Shown here piece after piece: positions 33,303 to 44,645 of a stretch of DNA of 64,000 nucleotides (its first letter is position 1; the number at the start of each line of letters is the position of its first letter). The position numbers and the translations under genes are program-made. The notes beneath the pieces were generated by a model that searched no databases, was not told where the DNA came from, and saw only the letters and a list, made by a program, of their open reading frames with translations. Source of the stretch: Macrocystis pyrifera (taxonomy: Eukaryota; Sar; Phaeophyceae; Laminariales; Laminariaceae); assembly GCA_031763025.1 (NCBI GenBank), contig JASSKH010000010.1, positions 14,780,085 to 14,844,084 of the forward strand. The letters are read 5' to 3'.

Positions 33303-36300
33303 CTATTTGGCGAGAACGGACTGTAAGCCGCAATTGTGGCCGTAGTAGCCAGTGTAGCAATCACACAGCCCTGTGTCGTAGTCGCACGAGCCTCGGTTGG
33401 AACAGTCCACTTGACACAAGTTGCCCGAACGCCCCTGTTTCGCACCGACGCGGGAAGCATGCGGTTACGATGGGAACCGTGTTAGGTGTATATCATGCCA
33501 GGTATCTATTTCTTGCAGTCAGTTTCATCGTACCATATTAGGTATTAATTTGCGCACCTTGGACAGATAGATCAGATGATCAGATAGATCATTCCCATCT
33601 GATGTTGTACAGTACATGTTTCAGGGAGAATAGATTCCCGGTCTGTGTAATCTAACTCACGTTGCCGGCCGGGTGGGACCCGCATAGTCTGCACGATTTC
33701 CAGTAGCACATGTTACCTGGATTGGATGATCTGCCCTATAAGGCAGATCCTGCACAACCTCTCACAACGGCAGGTGAGGAACTAAATCATCTATCTGTAG
33801 ACAGATCAGATAGATCATGAACTGTCCGACCGAGGTGTGGAATCTTGTCGCTGCAACTACTCAAAGTGGCAAGAGAGCATTGAGCTTTGAAATTGGTCAA
33901 GTCACTGGCTCATACTGCAGTGCACATGCAAACGTTGTGGCAACCGGGGAGGGGGGGCGGTGCTTCAACGAGGCGGGCGAGCTCCGATGCAGTCGCCTCC
34001 ACACATGCTATTATTTATTTAGGAACTCCCCTGTGCCAACGGGGGTCTCTGGTTGGTTATTGAACTCTACCGTGGAACTGTGCTTGTCTCTTTGTATGAA
34101 TAGATCAAAGATATCTGGGCGCTGCTTGTTATTGCCTGCCATGGCACCCTTTTGTTTCTGCCGAGTTTCCAAGCATGGCGTGCCCTCCCACTTTGTCGAG
34201 TCGAGACAAATTCGCGCTTTCAAAAATACAAGACGCCCCCCAGTAACACCTTCTGTCCTGTCGCGCGATTGTTGTTGTTGTCGCTGTTGACCTCACATTA
34301 TTACGGTAATTCATCCCCAAAATCGAGTTGGTGGTCAGACAAGCTCCAAGAACTCTGTGTGGTGAAAGAATACCTCAGCTATTTATTTTTTTTAATGGCC
34401 CCTTGAACCCCCCTACCCAGTTGCACTATCCGCTATATACGCTTACCGCGGTGCCACTGTAGACGGATGTGGACGTTACATTTGAACAGTCCGTCTCGTC
34501 GTCGAGCGTAACCGGGTCGTCACCGCTGGGACAGTGTCTCAAAGAGCAGTCCGGCCCGAACCACTCCGGCTCTTGTGTCTGCCCCGCGTCGAGCCCTACT
34601 TCCCACGCGGAATCGCAAACACAACCGTAGATCATCTCTTCGTCCCATGTCACACTGTCCTCTTCCCCTGAACATAGTTACAGTAAATTCATCATTGCAT
34701 ATGATACTGGTACGTTAGAGCGAGGACGGGGTGTGAAAAGATGAAATAAATGACGAAACGAGAACCAATACTATTAATAATAATCGTGTGCAGTATTATT
34801 ACTGGGGTCCATAGTTAATAGGACCTATGGTATACATAAAAAACTATATATTTACCTATTTTTACTAACAAAATTTGGTCCCATTAACTATGGACCCCCG
34901 TAATAATATAAATAGTACTTAACTACAACAGACACACTCTCAAACCGGTATTAATAATTGTTTGTGTTGCCATTGAGATTGCGTGGAGGTCTATCTGATA
35001 TGTGATATGTGGTGGTTGGCGCACTTCGAAAAGGGTTGTAACCCTTTCGCTACTGTAAACTTGATCTAACACTAAATCTAAGTACTTAGTTTAGCAAAAA
35101 AAGTGTGCGCGCTCCTCACGGGGTTTAGGTTGATCATTCTCCACTCGTGTACCAGGTATATTCTACTCACAATTCGTACATATAATACTGGAATTTACTG
35201 CAATACCTGGTACGTGAGTACCTGATACCAGGTATCAATGGTATTTTTGGATTCTTCGTGCTTGGCCCACCACATGCCAGGTGCGTTACACGAGTTATAA
35301 TATTCCGCATCTCACCTGTGTAAGTGGTGACATTGGAGAGAGGGAGGGCATCTGAGGTCGTTGCTAAGGCCCTCATGTTCACGCAGCGCCCGTGATCTGA
35401 GCAGTCGTTCGGGCAGCCAGATCGTTCACAGGCCGCCCCCGAAAATCCGTCGAAACAGAGGCATTCCCCAGTTATACGGTCGCAGAGCCCCCTGACAGCA
35501 TCACACCATCCCCACCACCGCCGTTGACAGCACAATAATGCATCGTCGTCGAGAAAAATGAACAGCAGACATTTCGTTTAGTGAGTTAATAATGCCGTGC
35601 AGTTACAGTAATTGTAACTTGCAATCGGGCCATGTTTTCTCTCGAGAGAGCGCTTTTGGCGCAAGCCTTACACCACTACGAGTGGACATAAACGTAAGGA
35701 TTTCTTATACATTAATATTTTCACTAAATGCTCCTTATACTTTCGTCCATACCTGGTATGTACTAAAATACCGGTAGATGTTAAGATCAAGCATGCGGGA
35801 CACTTTGTATCCCTGGACAGGTCTGCCTATTAAGTCGGTACTCGTTGGTACTCACGTGTGTAGTTCGCTTTTAGAGATAGAAGAAGAGCACCTTTATTCC
35901 TTTCGTGCACGGGAAGACTTAGACCAAGCTCGTGCCCCTCTGGAAAACGCCTGGTTTTCCACCTAGGATACGCCTTTCAAGTATTACAAATACGTTTTCC
36001 CAGTGCCTGAACCCAGGTAATTACCGGGCTTTCAACCTCATACAAAGCAGTATCATAACACTAGCCCATTCTGATGAGCCGTATATGCAGAATTATGGGA
36101 AATTCATGGAAACCCCGATTCCACGAACTAGAACATGAGTCGAAGATGCGGCTCCTCAAATCCCACTCCCACACCTCTGAACGGCAAGGCAACGAAGCCG
36201 GCGAAGTACGTGAAAAAAAAGGAGAGGAAGACCTAGCCTTAAGGGGCTGGAAGAACTGGCATGAGAAGCGTCTCCCCGTGGGCGGTATACGTAGACGACT

Positions 36301-38150
36301 GCACAACTTCAAGCAGTACTGCTGCAGTACTTTCAAGCTGCATCCACACACGCTTTGGGCACAAACTATCCGAACTAAGAGTTGGCCTATTTTCGCAGTA
36401 TTAGCCTGTGCCAGGTACAGACCGATCTTGATCTTAACAGCTGCAGTATCACACTCATACTCTAAATACGTTTAGAACTGATGCACCCACGTTTCTGAAA
36501 AATTGTTATGCAGTACTAACATACGATTTCCTCTTACTCCGTTGAGGCGAGACAGGTGTGCCGAGCAATTGTGGCTCTCTTAAATCCATTATGATACCTA
36601 GTATTAATAGTTCTTTTCGTAGTGTACTGCACTGTAAACCGATCTAGCCCCGACTTGTACACAGCTCAGCTGATGTACAGTATCAGGTACCAGGTATATT
36701 TTATTCAATTACATCCCATTCATTATCTCCGCCTTGCTTGCTCCTGCTCCCTCCTAACAGTAGTCGCAACTCAGATCAGGGGTCATTAAGAAGGCTCTTT
36801 CGCCCCATCCCCCTCCCCACTATTACAAGGTTCGTGCCTTGCACTTTTATCGCGAGAAGAGTTCAGCACTTTCTTCCCTCGCCGATTCGCGTCGGATGGT
36901 GGCTACCCACGCGCTGAGGATAATTGGTGTCCTTATAATTAAAAAAGACTTAGTATGGAGACATAGAACCCCCGACCTCAACCTCAATAGTATTCGAGGT
37001 TAACAACTAGATCACCGGGGCGACCAGTACCTCACCTACTGGAGCATTCGTGTTCTTCGTGGGCAGTCACAGACCCCGAAGGAAGGTCTCCCCACGCCTT
37101 GCCAGCAGGACAAACACGCGCAGAACAATCTGCAGCGCGGTAGAGGGTAAGATCGGTGTCTGCCCCCCACCCTTCGTAGCACGTGCATCTGAACCAAAAC
37201 AACAACAGCAAAAGAGCCGGCGTCAACTAACGTTGTCACGTGCACTTACGTGTACATCAGTGCATATATGCGTCTCCAACTCTTATCTCCGAGTAAGTGT
37301 GTCCCCAAAACTCACCCCGCTTTGTCGCATTGTTCGTAAATGTAAGGACTGCTTGAGTGTTCAGCACCTGGTATGAAGGACCAGACAGTGCTTACATTTC
37401 CGAAGGGAGGAATATACTCGTATACTCTTACAGTATGTTCACGTCCAGTATCGGACACCTATTAATATACCCTAGGTACCAGGTATCTAACGGGAAAGCT
37501 GTTGTTCTAGGCTACAGTAGATTTCCTACAGTATCTGAGAATGGACGCGTTCTACTGTACTACCGCAATTTCAGTCGTACAATTAATAAAACGACTCCAG
37601 AATTTCTTGATTTCCTGACTTTCTTATTGCTCGAGGCCTGTGCTACGCAGTTGAGTTGTATACGACTGGTGCTTGGTAGCCGTTTGGATTGAAGGGAAGA
37701 TGACCCACGTCGGTCGCACATGTGCATACTAGAGACGATATTTTCATCGGCGTCTACGACTACGGGGCTGGCTAAGGCCACGCCAAGGGAATGCGCCGCT
37801 CTACCCTTCTTGCGTGTATTGCTCGTGTGTGTATTACGTGTGCTTCGTACAAAAGCTTGCCTGCTGTACGTAATCGTACCGGACGGAGTGAGGAAGCCGC
37901 TACAAAAGCGGAAGACAAACACTGGTAAACCCGAGCAACACACATCAGATCATCAGTTTCGCTGGTGATGCTATCACGACAAGCGCCACAGGGAGCGGTG
38001 AGATTCTTACGTGCCAGTTCCCGTGTTGCATGTGCCGTGCCCGTTGCACCAGTTGAAGAGAGAGCACCCAGCGTTGCCTCGAACACGATGACAACTCAGG
38101 ATGACGAACAACGTCAGGAGGGGCAGCACGAGAACGGGCGTGTACATCAT
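33303..38150 (-). CDS. Secreted EGF/tenascin-like repeat protein, complete five-exon gene
   Basis: Exons on the minus strand: 38150-38011, 37188-37036, 35491-35316, 34667-34447, 33434-33303 (TAG). All four introns have GT..AG ends (donors GTAAGA, GTGAGG, GTGAGA, GTAAGC) and every junction keeps frame, giving 273 residues. Residues 1-25 form a clear signal peptide (MMYTP then a Leu/Val/Ile core). The mature part is a run of Cys-rich EGF-like modules: [110 protein letters not shown] and CP.G.AW blocks are typical of EGF/tenascin-like proteins of stramenopiles. NVT sites could be N-glycosylated. No transmembrane segment or GPI signal is visible, so it is probably secreted to the wall or medium; partner unknown. 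Confidence 0.85.
33557..33850 (+). repeat. GATAGATCAT repeat, two copies
   Basis: GGACAGATAGATCAGATGATC at about 33561 and CATCTATCTGTAGACAGATC at about 33788, the latter followed by GTCCGACCGAGGTGTGGAATC, resembling wording at 20057-20400 and 12860. Dispersed repeat; no coding capacity. Confidence 0.45.
34797..34916. mobile_element. MITE, family M1, copy 4
   Basis: TATTACTGGGGTCCATAGTT at the left, GGTCCCATTAACTATGGACC...CCGTAATA at the right; core with AAAAAACTATATATTTACC. Lies in the third intron of the EGF-protein gene. Closest to copy 5. Confidence 0.85.
35779..36060 (-). mobile_element. Solo LTR of the Ty3/gypsy family at 60488
   Basis: 282 bases, TG...CA ends (TGTTAAGATCAAG ... ATCATAACA). 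It is the reverse complement of the LTR at 60488-60765 over most of its length. No clear target-site duplication, so it is probably old. In the second intron of the EGF-protein gene. Confidence 0.75.
36761..36832 (+). repeat. Dispersed repeat shared with 23065-23130
   Basis: TAGTCGCAACTCAGATCAGGGGTCA then AAGGCTCTTTCGCCCC, matching TAGTCGCACCTCAGATCCGG.. and AGGCTCTTTGCCCC at 23065-23120. About 70 bases; could be part of a SINE with the tRNA-like segment 120 bases further on. Confidence 0.5.
36955..37026 (-). repeat. tRNA-like relic (possible SINE head)
   Basis: Read on the minus strand, CCCCGGTGATCTAGTTGTTA resembles a tRNA acceptor/A-box region and GGTCGGGGGTTCTATGTC the T-arm/B-box; an arm AACCTC...GAGGTT lies where the anticodon stem would be. 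Too imperfect for a working tRNA. It ends about 10 bases from the donor of the second exon of the EGF-protein gene. Confidence 0.4.
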
Positions 38151-39212
38151 ATCCTTCCAGCCCAGTTACGAATACTTTATATCTGTGTTCCAATTACCCT
38201 TTTCCTGGGAGTCCCGTGGACGTCATGTCCTTGAGTCGGACACTAAACTCCGTAGGGTTAGCCCTAGGTCCACTTCGCCCTCTTCCAGAGAATGCCGCGG
38301 TGTGCAGCACGTGTATTTTTCTTGTCTACGAGTTGTATGATACTCGTAGGATTGTGACTGGATCTAGTGTCAGTTGTACAGCAGTAACGATACCCAGCCG
38401 AGAACATCCGGTGTTTTGATTGGCTGGTTCATGACGGTTTCATGTTTTCTGTACACATCGAAGAGTGAAATGGTGGACACGTCAAAAACGAGTACGAGTA
38501 CATGCCAAAACATACCACAGGCACGATGGATAGATAGATGTAGGTCAGCCGTCGACGCTATTACAGCAGTATCAGGTAAGATCAATTTCGTAGGGACTGA
38601 TGATAGTCGCTACTACGTAGTCGAGATTTAAATCACTACTACGGGGACATTTAAGCTCCATCCCCAGGTTTTCGGCCTTGCGTTTCTCATATGCAAACCC
38701 GCCGCATCCACGATCAACGCGTGTAGTCTCCGTCCTCTCCAGCACCCCAGACGGCTCCCAGGGACCAGTAGGTGACGACAGCGAAGCCCTTCAGCGTCCC
38801 TTCACGCCATAGAACCATCAAATTCCGTTGCTGCAGCCCTCGCAGCCCTCAACACCGACACAAAGCGCGCGCTCCAGGAAGAAGACAGCACACAGCAGTC
38901 TGCGAGTATGTATCATCAAATTTCCCAGGTAACATGATACCAGTAGATTTTGAACCCGACGCCTCCGCAGAATAGCCAGCTCCCAGCGATCAGCGCACGA
39001 CCACAGAGAAGCTCTCCACCGTCTCTCGAAGTGGGTATCACGCCATAGACCCGTCAAATATCGTCGCTGCAGCTGTCACATCTCCCGAGACACTGAGCGC
39101 TCGCTTTTCTCCGGGTCGAACGAGACAGCAGCAGTGCAATTTCAAATAGCTCCCGGTATAATGGTACTGCTGTACCGGTAGTCTCAACGACTAGTAAAGT
39201 GTACGCACGGTT

Positions 39213-39321
39213 GGTACGGGGGTCCATAGTTAATAGGACCCATGGTATACATAAAAACCTATATATTTACAATTTTTTACTGACAATATTTGGTCCTACT
39301 TACTATGGACCCCCGTAATAG
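39213..39321. mobile_element. MITE, family M1, copy 5
   Basis: TACGGGGGTCCATAGTTAAT at the left, GGTCCTACTTACTATGGACC...CGTAATAG at the right, core ACATAAAAACCTATATATTT. About 108 bases. Confidence 0.85.
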
Positions 39322-39845
39322 TACGATCGCACTCTCTACAGACTTGGGCAGTACCAGCGCTCTAATAAGAAACGTTTTTGTCGGCCAAAGGTCCTACACC
39401 TTGTTATGCTGTTGTGTGCTGTTCGAAAACAGCAGTGTTTTCCTACCAGCAGCCAGGTGGTATTTTTTGTACCTTCTTACGTCAATTACGCCTGTGGTAT
39501 ATCCCGGGAATCGATGTAAATGTTCTTATTTCTTACTTCGGGAAAACCAGCGGTAGGATCGCGCGTCTTTAACGGGGTACATACCGGTATTTACACACAT
39601 TTACGCTTGTCAGCAACAGCTTAGTACAGCATTCCGCTTGTCTTGTATGGCTGGGAGTATGTGCTGAAAGCTTTTTTTGTGTCGAACGTTGGAAGGCAGC
39701 TCCCTTCCTCTTTCTTATTTTACTGTGACGTTCAGCCTTTATCAATTTGTAATTGTTTGGCTGAGCAGTATGCTGGAAGCTTGTTGTGTCTAACTTTCGA
39801 CTGAAGCGCCTGTCCGGGCCTGCTGATCCCCGACGAACAGCAGCC

Positions 39846-40135
39846 ACCCTGTTTCTTCACTGATGCTTGACGGCACGTGTTTCTTATTCCGCCGTTTCTT
39901 GTCTCTATGGAGCATTTAGGCACCGTTCCTTATGCCCAATTCTTCTAGTGTCTTAAGGAATAAGCCTTCTGTATTTCTTATTTACGGCGGACCCTGTTTC
40001 TTCACTGATGCTTGACGGCACGTGTTTCTTATTCCGCCGTTTCTTGTCTCTATGGAGCATTTAGGCACCGTTCCCTACGCCCAATTCTTCTAATGTCCTA
40101 AGGAATGAGCCTTCAGTATTTCTTTTTTACGGCGG
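39846..40135 (+). repeat. Tandem duplication, 145-bp period
   Basis: ACCCTGTTTCTTCACTGATG starts copies at 39846 and 39991; the units differ by a handful of bases. Each contains TTACGGCGG near its end. Directly upstream of the OTU/SWIM transposon-like gene. Confidence 0.85.
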
Positions 40136-40215
40136 GCCCGTACTTGGGGCCGCGCTGGCACACGATGACGAGGTACTACGCCTGCTGGCTGCAAGCATTC
40201 TCTCGTGCCGCTTTT

Positions 40216-42688
40216 CGTTTTTTTAACAGGGTCGCAGTCGCGTTATTGCTGACGATGTGGCGGACACGCTGCCGCACGAGCTCCGCAACAAACTCAAGGT
40301 CATTTATGATCCGGACTCATCAACTTCGACGTCCCTCCACAACCCTAAGAGGACCCCGGAGCAGGCACTACTTAGGTGGTACCCGGACCACTGCACTCTC
40401 ATGAGGGTGTTCGGCTTTTCTGGTCTGGAAGTGCCCCCCGTCTCGGAAGTTTCCGAGATGAACGACAAGGTGCGGCCTTGTCGAATGCAGTGGCAGTGGT
40501 AGCGTGAGTCGATTTCTAATGTTATTTGATTATGGGATGCGTTAGGACCCAGCTTCTGGGAGCTACGTGAGCAATCCTAACAATCCACGATTAATGCTCG
40601 ATTAATGCGATATGTGCGAGTCCCTTCGAACTTCGTCAACATCGCACTCAATGACAAGGTCTTACTGTTAGTGGGGCACGCTGCGAGGTACATTATCGTA
40701 GCTTAAATGTGTGCAAACACCGCGGCGTGTTGGGAATCTTGAATTACACTCCCGACAAGCAGACATTCCTTTATGGTGCAGTTGTATTGTACCTGGGACA
40801 CGTCATAACGCGGCACCTGCATGAATGGTTCCCACATTTGCTGCACGAGCAGAGGTACGACCGTTTCGCGACTTCGATTCTCACGGCGGAGTTGCGCAAG
40901 ACATACGTGGTGTATTGGGTGGCTGGTGATGGGAACTGCTTCTGGCGTGCAATTGCGAATGCTCTATGGAGATCAGACCAGTACTGGCGCCAGGTGAAGC
41001 TAGTGGTGCTCGGGTAGACCAAAGTGTACGGTAAAGGTCTGCTCGACGATGCCGAGGTGAAATACGTCTCGAACGAAATTTACAGCAAGCACTCAGTTTT
41101 TGACGACAAAGGTAACTGCTCTACCGATGCCGGCAGCTGCGACAAGATGCTCTTGGAATCTATTGGAAAACTTTGCAAATTTGGGGCATGGGGTGGAGAT
41201 ATTACCGCCCTAATGGTCTCTAAGGCATTCAGAATCGCGGTTTAGGTGGTGGTCCCGACCGACAAGAAGGCTCGCACGAAAAACGACGTGGAGGGGAAAA
41301 CTCCACCCCACGGGACGAAAGGGACGGCTCGAAGATCGAGGATTGTCGCCACTCTCGGAGCTTTGAGCCGTACAACTCACGTTGTGCATGGCAGTTTCCT
41401 GCCATGGATGGCAAGGGTGTTGTCGTTCGCGAGGAGGTCGTGGTCGCCATGACGCCCATCATAAAAGGTAGCCACGCGACCGTCCTCGAAGCCGAACTCA
41501 CCGCGGTCCCTGAGGTAGACCAGAATACCACCTACTCCACGTCATGCACAACGCGGAACATTTCTTCAAGGAGCTAACTTCGCACAAAGCTAGCAGATAC
41601 GCCGAAGATGTGAGTTCAACAACTATGTTTTACCCTACTGTCTACCATCATTCGTTTTGGCGCTTGTATGTCCTGATATTTATTAATACAGGGGCGTCGT
41701 GATTGCCGCTTGCCGCTCCTTGACCGTCCTCACATGTGGGAATTGTTCTTTTCGGGATGCCTCGTGCCTGACGTTGCGCAGGAGATGCGCGCCGAGGCGT
41801 GCGCGACTTCGGCCTACTCCGCGACAGCCTTGAAAGAAAGAGTTGACGCAGGGAAATTCCTGATGAATTTGGCTTTCGGGCTGGAGGACGGCCAACCCAG
41901 AGATGTGTATATGTGACGTGCCAGAGGAAGCCTTTGGTGGCGATGCAGGCGACAAAAAAGTAGTGGATCTCTCCATGTTCGGCACGACGTCCTTGCTTTG
42001 TTTCGCTAAGCTTGTTGAGGATGTCGAAATCGGCACGGTCGTTAAGGTATTGCACATGCAGAAGGATCCACCGGTTGGTCACATTGTTGTTTTCGGGCCT
42101 CACAACTTCTAGCTGTGCACGTGTCCGCAGATACTAAGAACTGGGTTGCCATGTAGCCACGTGGTGGCCGTTCTCATTCAACTAAAGTGCACCAAAGAGT
42201 TCAGTGGGGCGTGCCTTCACCCCCTTTGGCGACACAGCTCACAGGAATGGAGTACCGAGAATGCGGGGCTGCGCGCGTTTGACGGGCAAGGTTCGGGACC
42301 GTCTCGTGATGTGTTCACCGACGATAAGCAGGATATAGAGTTTGGGGACGTTCAGGACGATGTTGCACCCAAAGCTGCACTATCTGTACTTCGTGGGAAG
42401 GCCTTCGCGAACTTGACGGAACAGTGCACAAGGGCCGTCAAGTTGTGTATAGATAGTATGCAAGCGGATGATTCGTTTATGCTTAGGCGAGGCCAAGAGA
42501 TCGTTAAGAGGATGCACCGCGACATGGTCGCCTTGGTAGAGGCGGGTGCTGGCCCTGCCGACCCACACCACAATGCGGAGAGGGTTTTCGATCCGCCCAT
42601 TAGGCCTTCGAATAACAGAAAGGAAAGTAGGACTAAGGACTGTTTAGAGGGTGGATCAAAAAAGAAAGGGGAATATGCCCCGGAGTAA
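40216..42688 (+). pseudogene. Transposon-like gene with OTU protease domain and SWIM zinc finger
   Basis: Consecutive plus-strand segments encode ADTLPHELRNKLKVIYDPD (about 40250-40500), then an OTU-type cysteine protease domain: AGDGNCFWRAIANALW (catalytic Asp-Gly-Asn-Cys block, about 40920) and WGGDITALMVSKAFRIAV (about 41190-41245, the usual WGG block). Further on come VVVREEVVVAMTPIIKGSHA, an intron candidate (GTGAGT at 41612, AATACAG before 41693), and a SWIM motif CTCPQILRTGLPCSHVV (CxC..CxH, about 42115-42165) followed by HPLWRH. SWIM fingers of this kind are typical of Mutator-like (MULE) transposases, and OTU domains occur in some transposons. The frame is broken by about four stops or shifts, most stops being TAG, so it is probably a decayed DNA transposon gene. 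No terminal inverted repeats were found; a diverged host gene is the alternative. Confidence 0.5.
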
Positions 42689-42699
42689 TGTAGCGGGTA

Positions 42700-44645
42700 G
42701 TCTATACAGTTGTTTATATTTCGTGTTCAGGCCGCTGGTTGCATGCGGTTCCCAGCTTTGTAAAGGTCACCTGCCAAAGAGCCAACCGATAGATACAAGT
42801 TCATGCACGAGAGAGCTTGGAGGACAAACATTTCTATCACTCAGTAAGCTGACCGCTCGAGAGTCGCGCTACTATAGAGAGTGTGCGCTGGGAGTCAATC
42901 GTTATGTTTATGGCGGATGGTGCTCAACTGAAGAACTGCCCAGAAAACAGCGGTAGTATTGGCAATCCCCGTCCTTTGCTTACAATTTTTTTAATGTTTT
43001 CGCGAAGTGCCTTCATCAGTTCACGGGATAATAATTGGGGACATCGTGGTGCGCGTGCACAGTTTTTTTTTTTTGTTTCAAGCCGTTTTTTGAACACGTG
43101 CCAGGCACCAGGTATTTTGTTGGAAACCTCCCTGACATTGGCTCTAGGAGAAAGGTACCATATCTACAGCCAAGCAGTTGCGGTTTCATCAGAATTAATC
43201 AAACCACCTGCAACCCTACGCCATGCGATGTCAAATTCGTATTCAACTAATGCCTCTCTCGTAGTACCGGGGATCGTACGTAGCACCCGGGAAACTTGTA
43301 TGTGCGACACCCGTTGCGGTCGATGCACATACGGTACAGCACACACCATTAATGAAATGGGTTTGCTTTCGTAATTTCACGCTACAAGGCAGGCTGAGAT
43401 CTCCCAGAACATTTGAAATATTCTAGGCTGTGGCCCCCCGTTGCAAAATATGAAAGGCCCTTTACCGCTACTGGGGCGAAGCCCCAACAGCTGCGGTCGC
43501 CCAGCTTCTTGTTCGGAGCCGTCGAGCATACGGTAGCGGTAACATATTCCAGTTTTATCGGCTCGAGTTTTGCCCGGTGAAAGCAAGAACGAGGTCAATA
43601 AGACAGAAGGTCGCCAAAAGGAACAAAAAAATAATCAACCAAGATTCAGCCTGAACGCTCGGACTGCTTTTTCTTATTATCAACTCTTTTCGAGCCTGAA
43701 CGCTCGAATTCCGTGTTCATTGTATTGACCCTTTCGAGCCTATGTATCGCGACGAAAAAATTGCATGTGTGGTCCTACAGTACCAACAGCCCACTATTAG
43801 GAACAGCGTGCAGAACTCCGAGTACGTTCATGCTGCGCGGTGGTTCACTCCAATTTCTTCTGCTGTACCACGACTACTGCTGTTGTAGTATTGCTGTGCT
43901 ATACGTACTGCTGTACGGCGGCGGGACGGAGGCGGAGGCGGCACGAGGAGCAAGCAGGACGAGCATCACATCATACTCGTACTGGCAGCTTTGTTTGCTG
44001 CTGCAGTACCTGTAACCATGTTGACTTGCCACTGCTACAGATACCATAGTACAATACTATTAATTATACCAATATCTATCTGCTGGTGTAAGATACAGCC
44101 CGTACTTTGGTACTTTGTGTCCGTCTTGAGAGCTGTGAGGGCTGCAGCAACGGGGCTTGATGGTTCTATATACACCAAAAGGAACGCTGAGGGGCTTCGC
44201 TGTCGTCACGTACTAGTCCCTGGGCGCCGTCTGGGGTGCTGGAGGGGACGGATACTACACGCGTTGATCGTGGATGCGGCGGGTTTGAATATGAGAAACG
44301 CAAGACCGGAAACCCGGGGATGGAGATTAAATGTCCCCGTAGTAGTGAGTTAAATCTGGCTACGCACGCAGCAGTAGCGACTATCACAGACTATCAGTCC
44401 CCCCCCTCTACCCTCTACGAGCTACGAGTCAAGGAAGATGTTGTAAACATTTGAAGGCTTTATTGCTTCAACTTTCCCATCCCCCTACTATCACTAGAAG
44501 ACTACAACAGTTGTTGGGGCTAGCCGTAGCTGCCTGAGCCACAACAACGACTGTTGATAGTGTACTGCAACGCAAGACGCAGTACTTGCGAGGGTGCCTT
44601 GCAGAACTGGTAGAAGACTCCAACCTGCAAGCGTAAGATTTTTTT
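42700..44645. other. Spacer
   Basis: No exon recognised. A short direct repeat GCCTGAACGCTCG at about 43650 and 43696 and several TACTGCTGTA-type words are the only structures seen. The promoter of the glyoxalase gene should lie in its right part. Confidence 0.45.

Larger units (their letters stand above)
38151..40135. other. Spacer with direct repeats and a MITE
   Basis: Contains a diverged direct repeat (38771-38870 and 38996-39110, both with CACGCCATAGA.CC.TCAAAT and TCG/CCGCTGCAG), MITE copy 5 and a 145-bp tandem duplication. No exon recognised; the promoter of the EGF-protein gene must lie near 38151-38500 but no core element stands out. Confidence 0.45.

Noticed and set aside
36955-37026. 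Functional tRNA gene
   Set aside because: Acceptor stem does not close and the B-box departs from consensus; kept only as a tRNA-like relic. The same holds for 55986-56068 and 56308-56392.
38771-39110. Ala-rich peptide in the direct repeat (AAALAALNTDTKRALQ)
   Set aside because: Only one of the two repeat copies keeps the frame and no acceptor or donor fits; treated as repeat.
43713-44454. Several 60-120-codon frames upstream of the glyoxalase gene
   Set aside because: Start and stop positions arise by chance in GC-balanced sequence, with no splice context or family motif.
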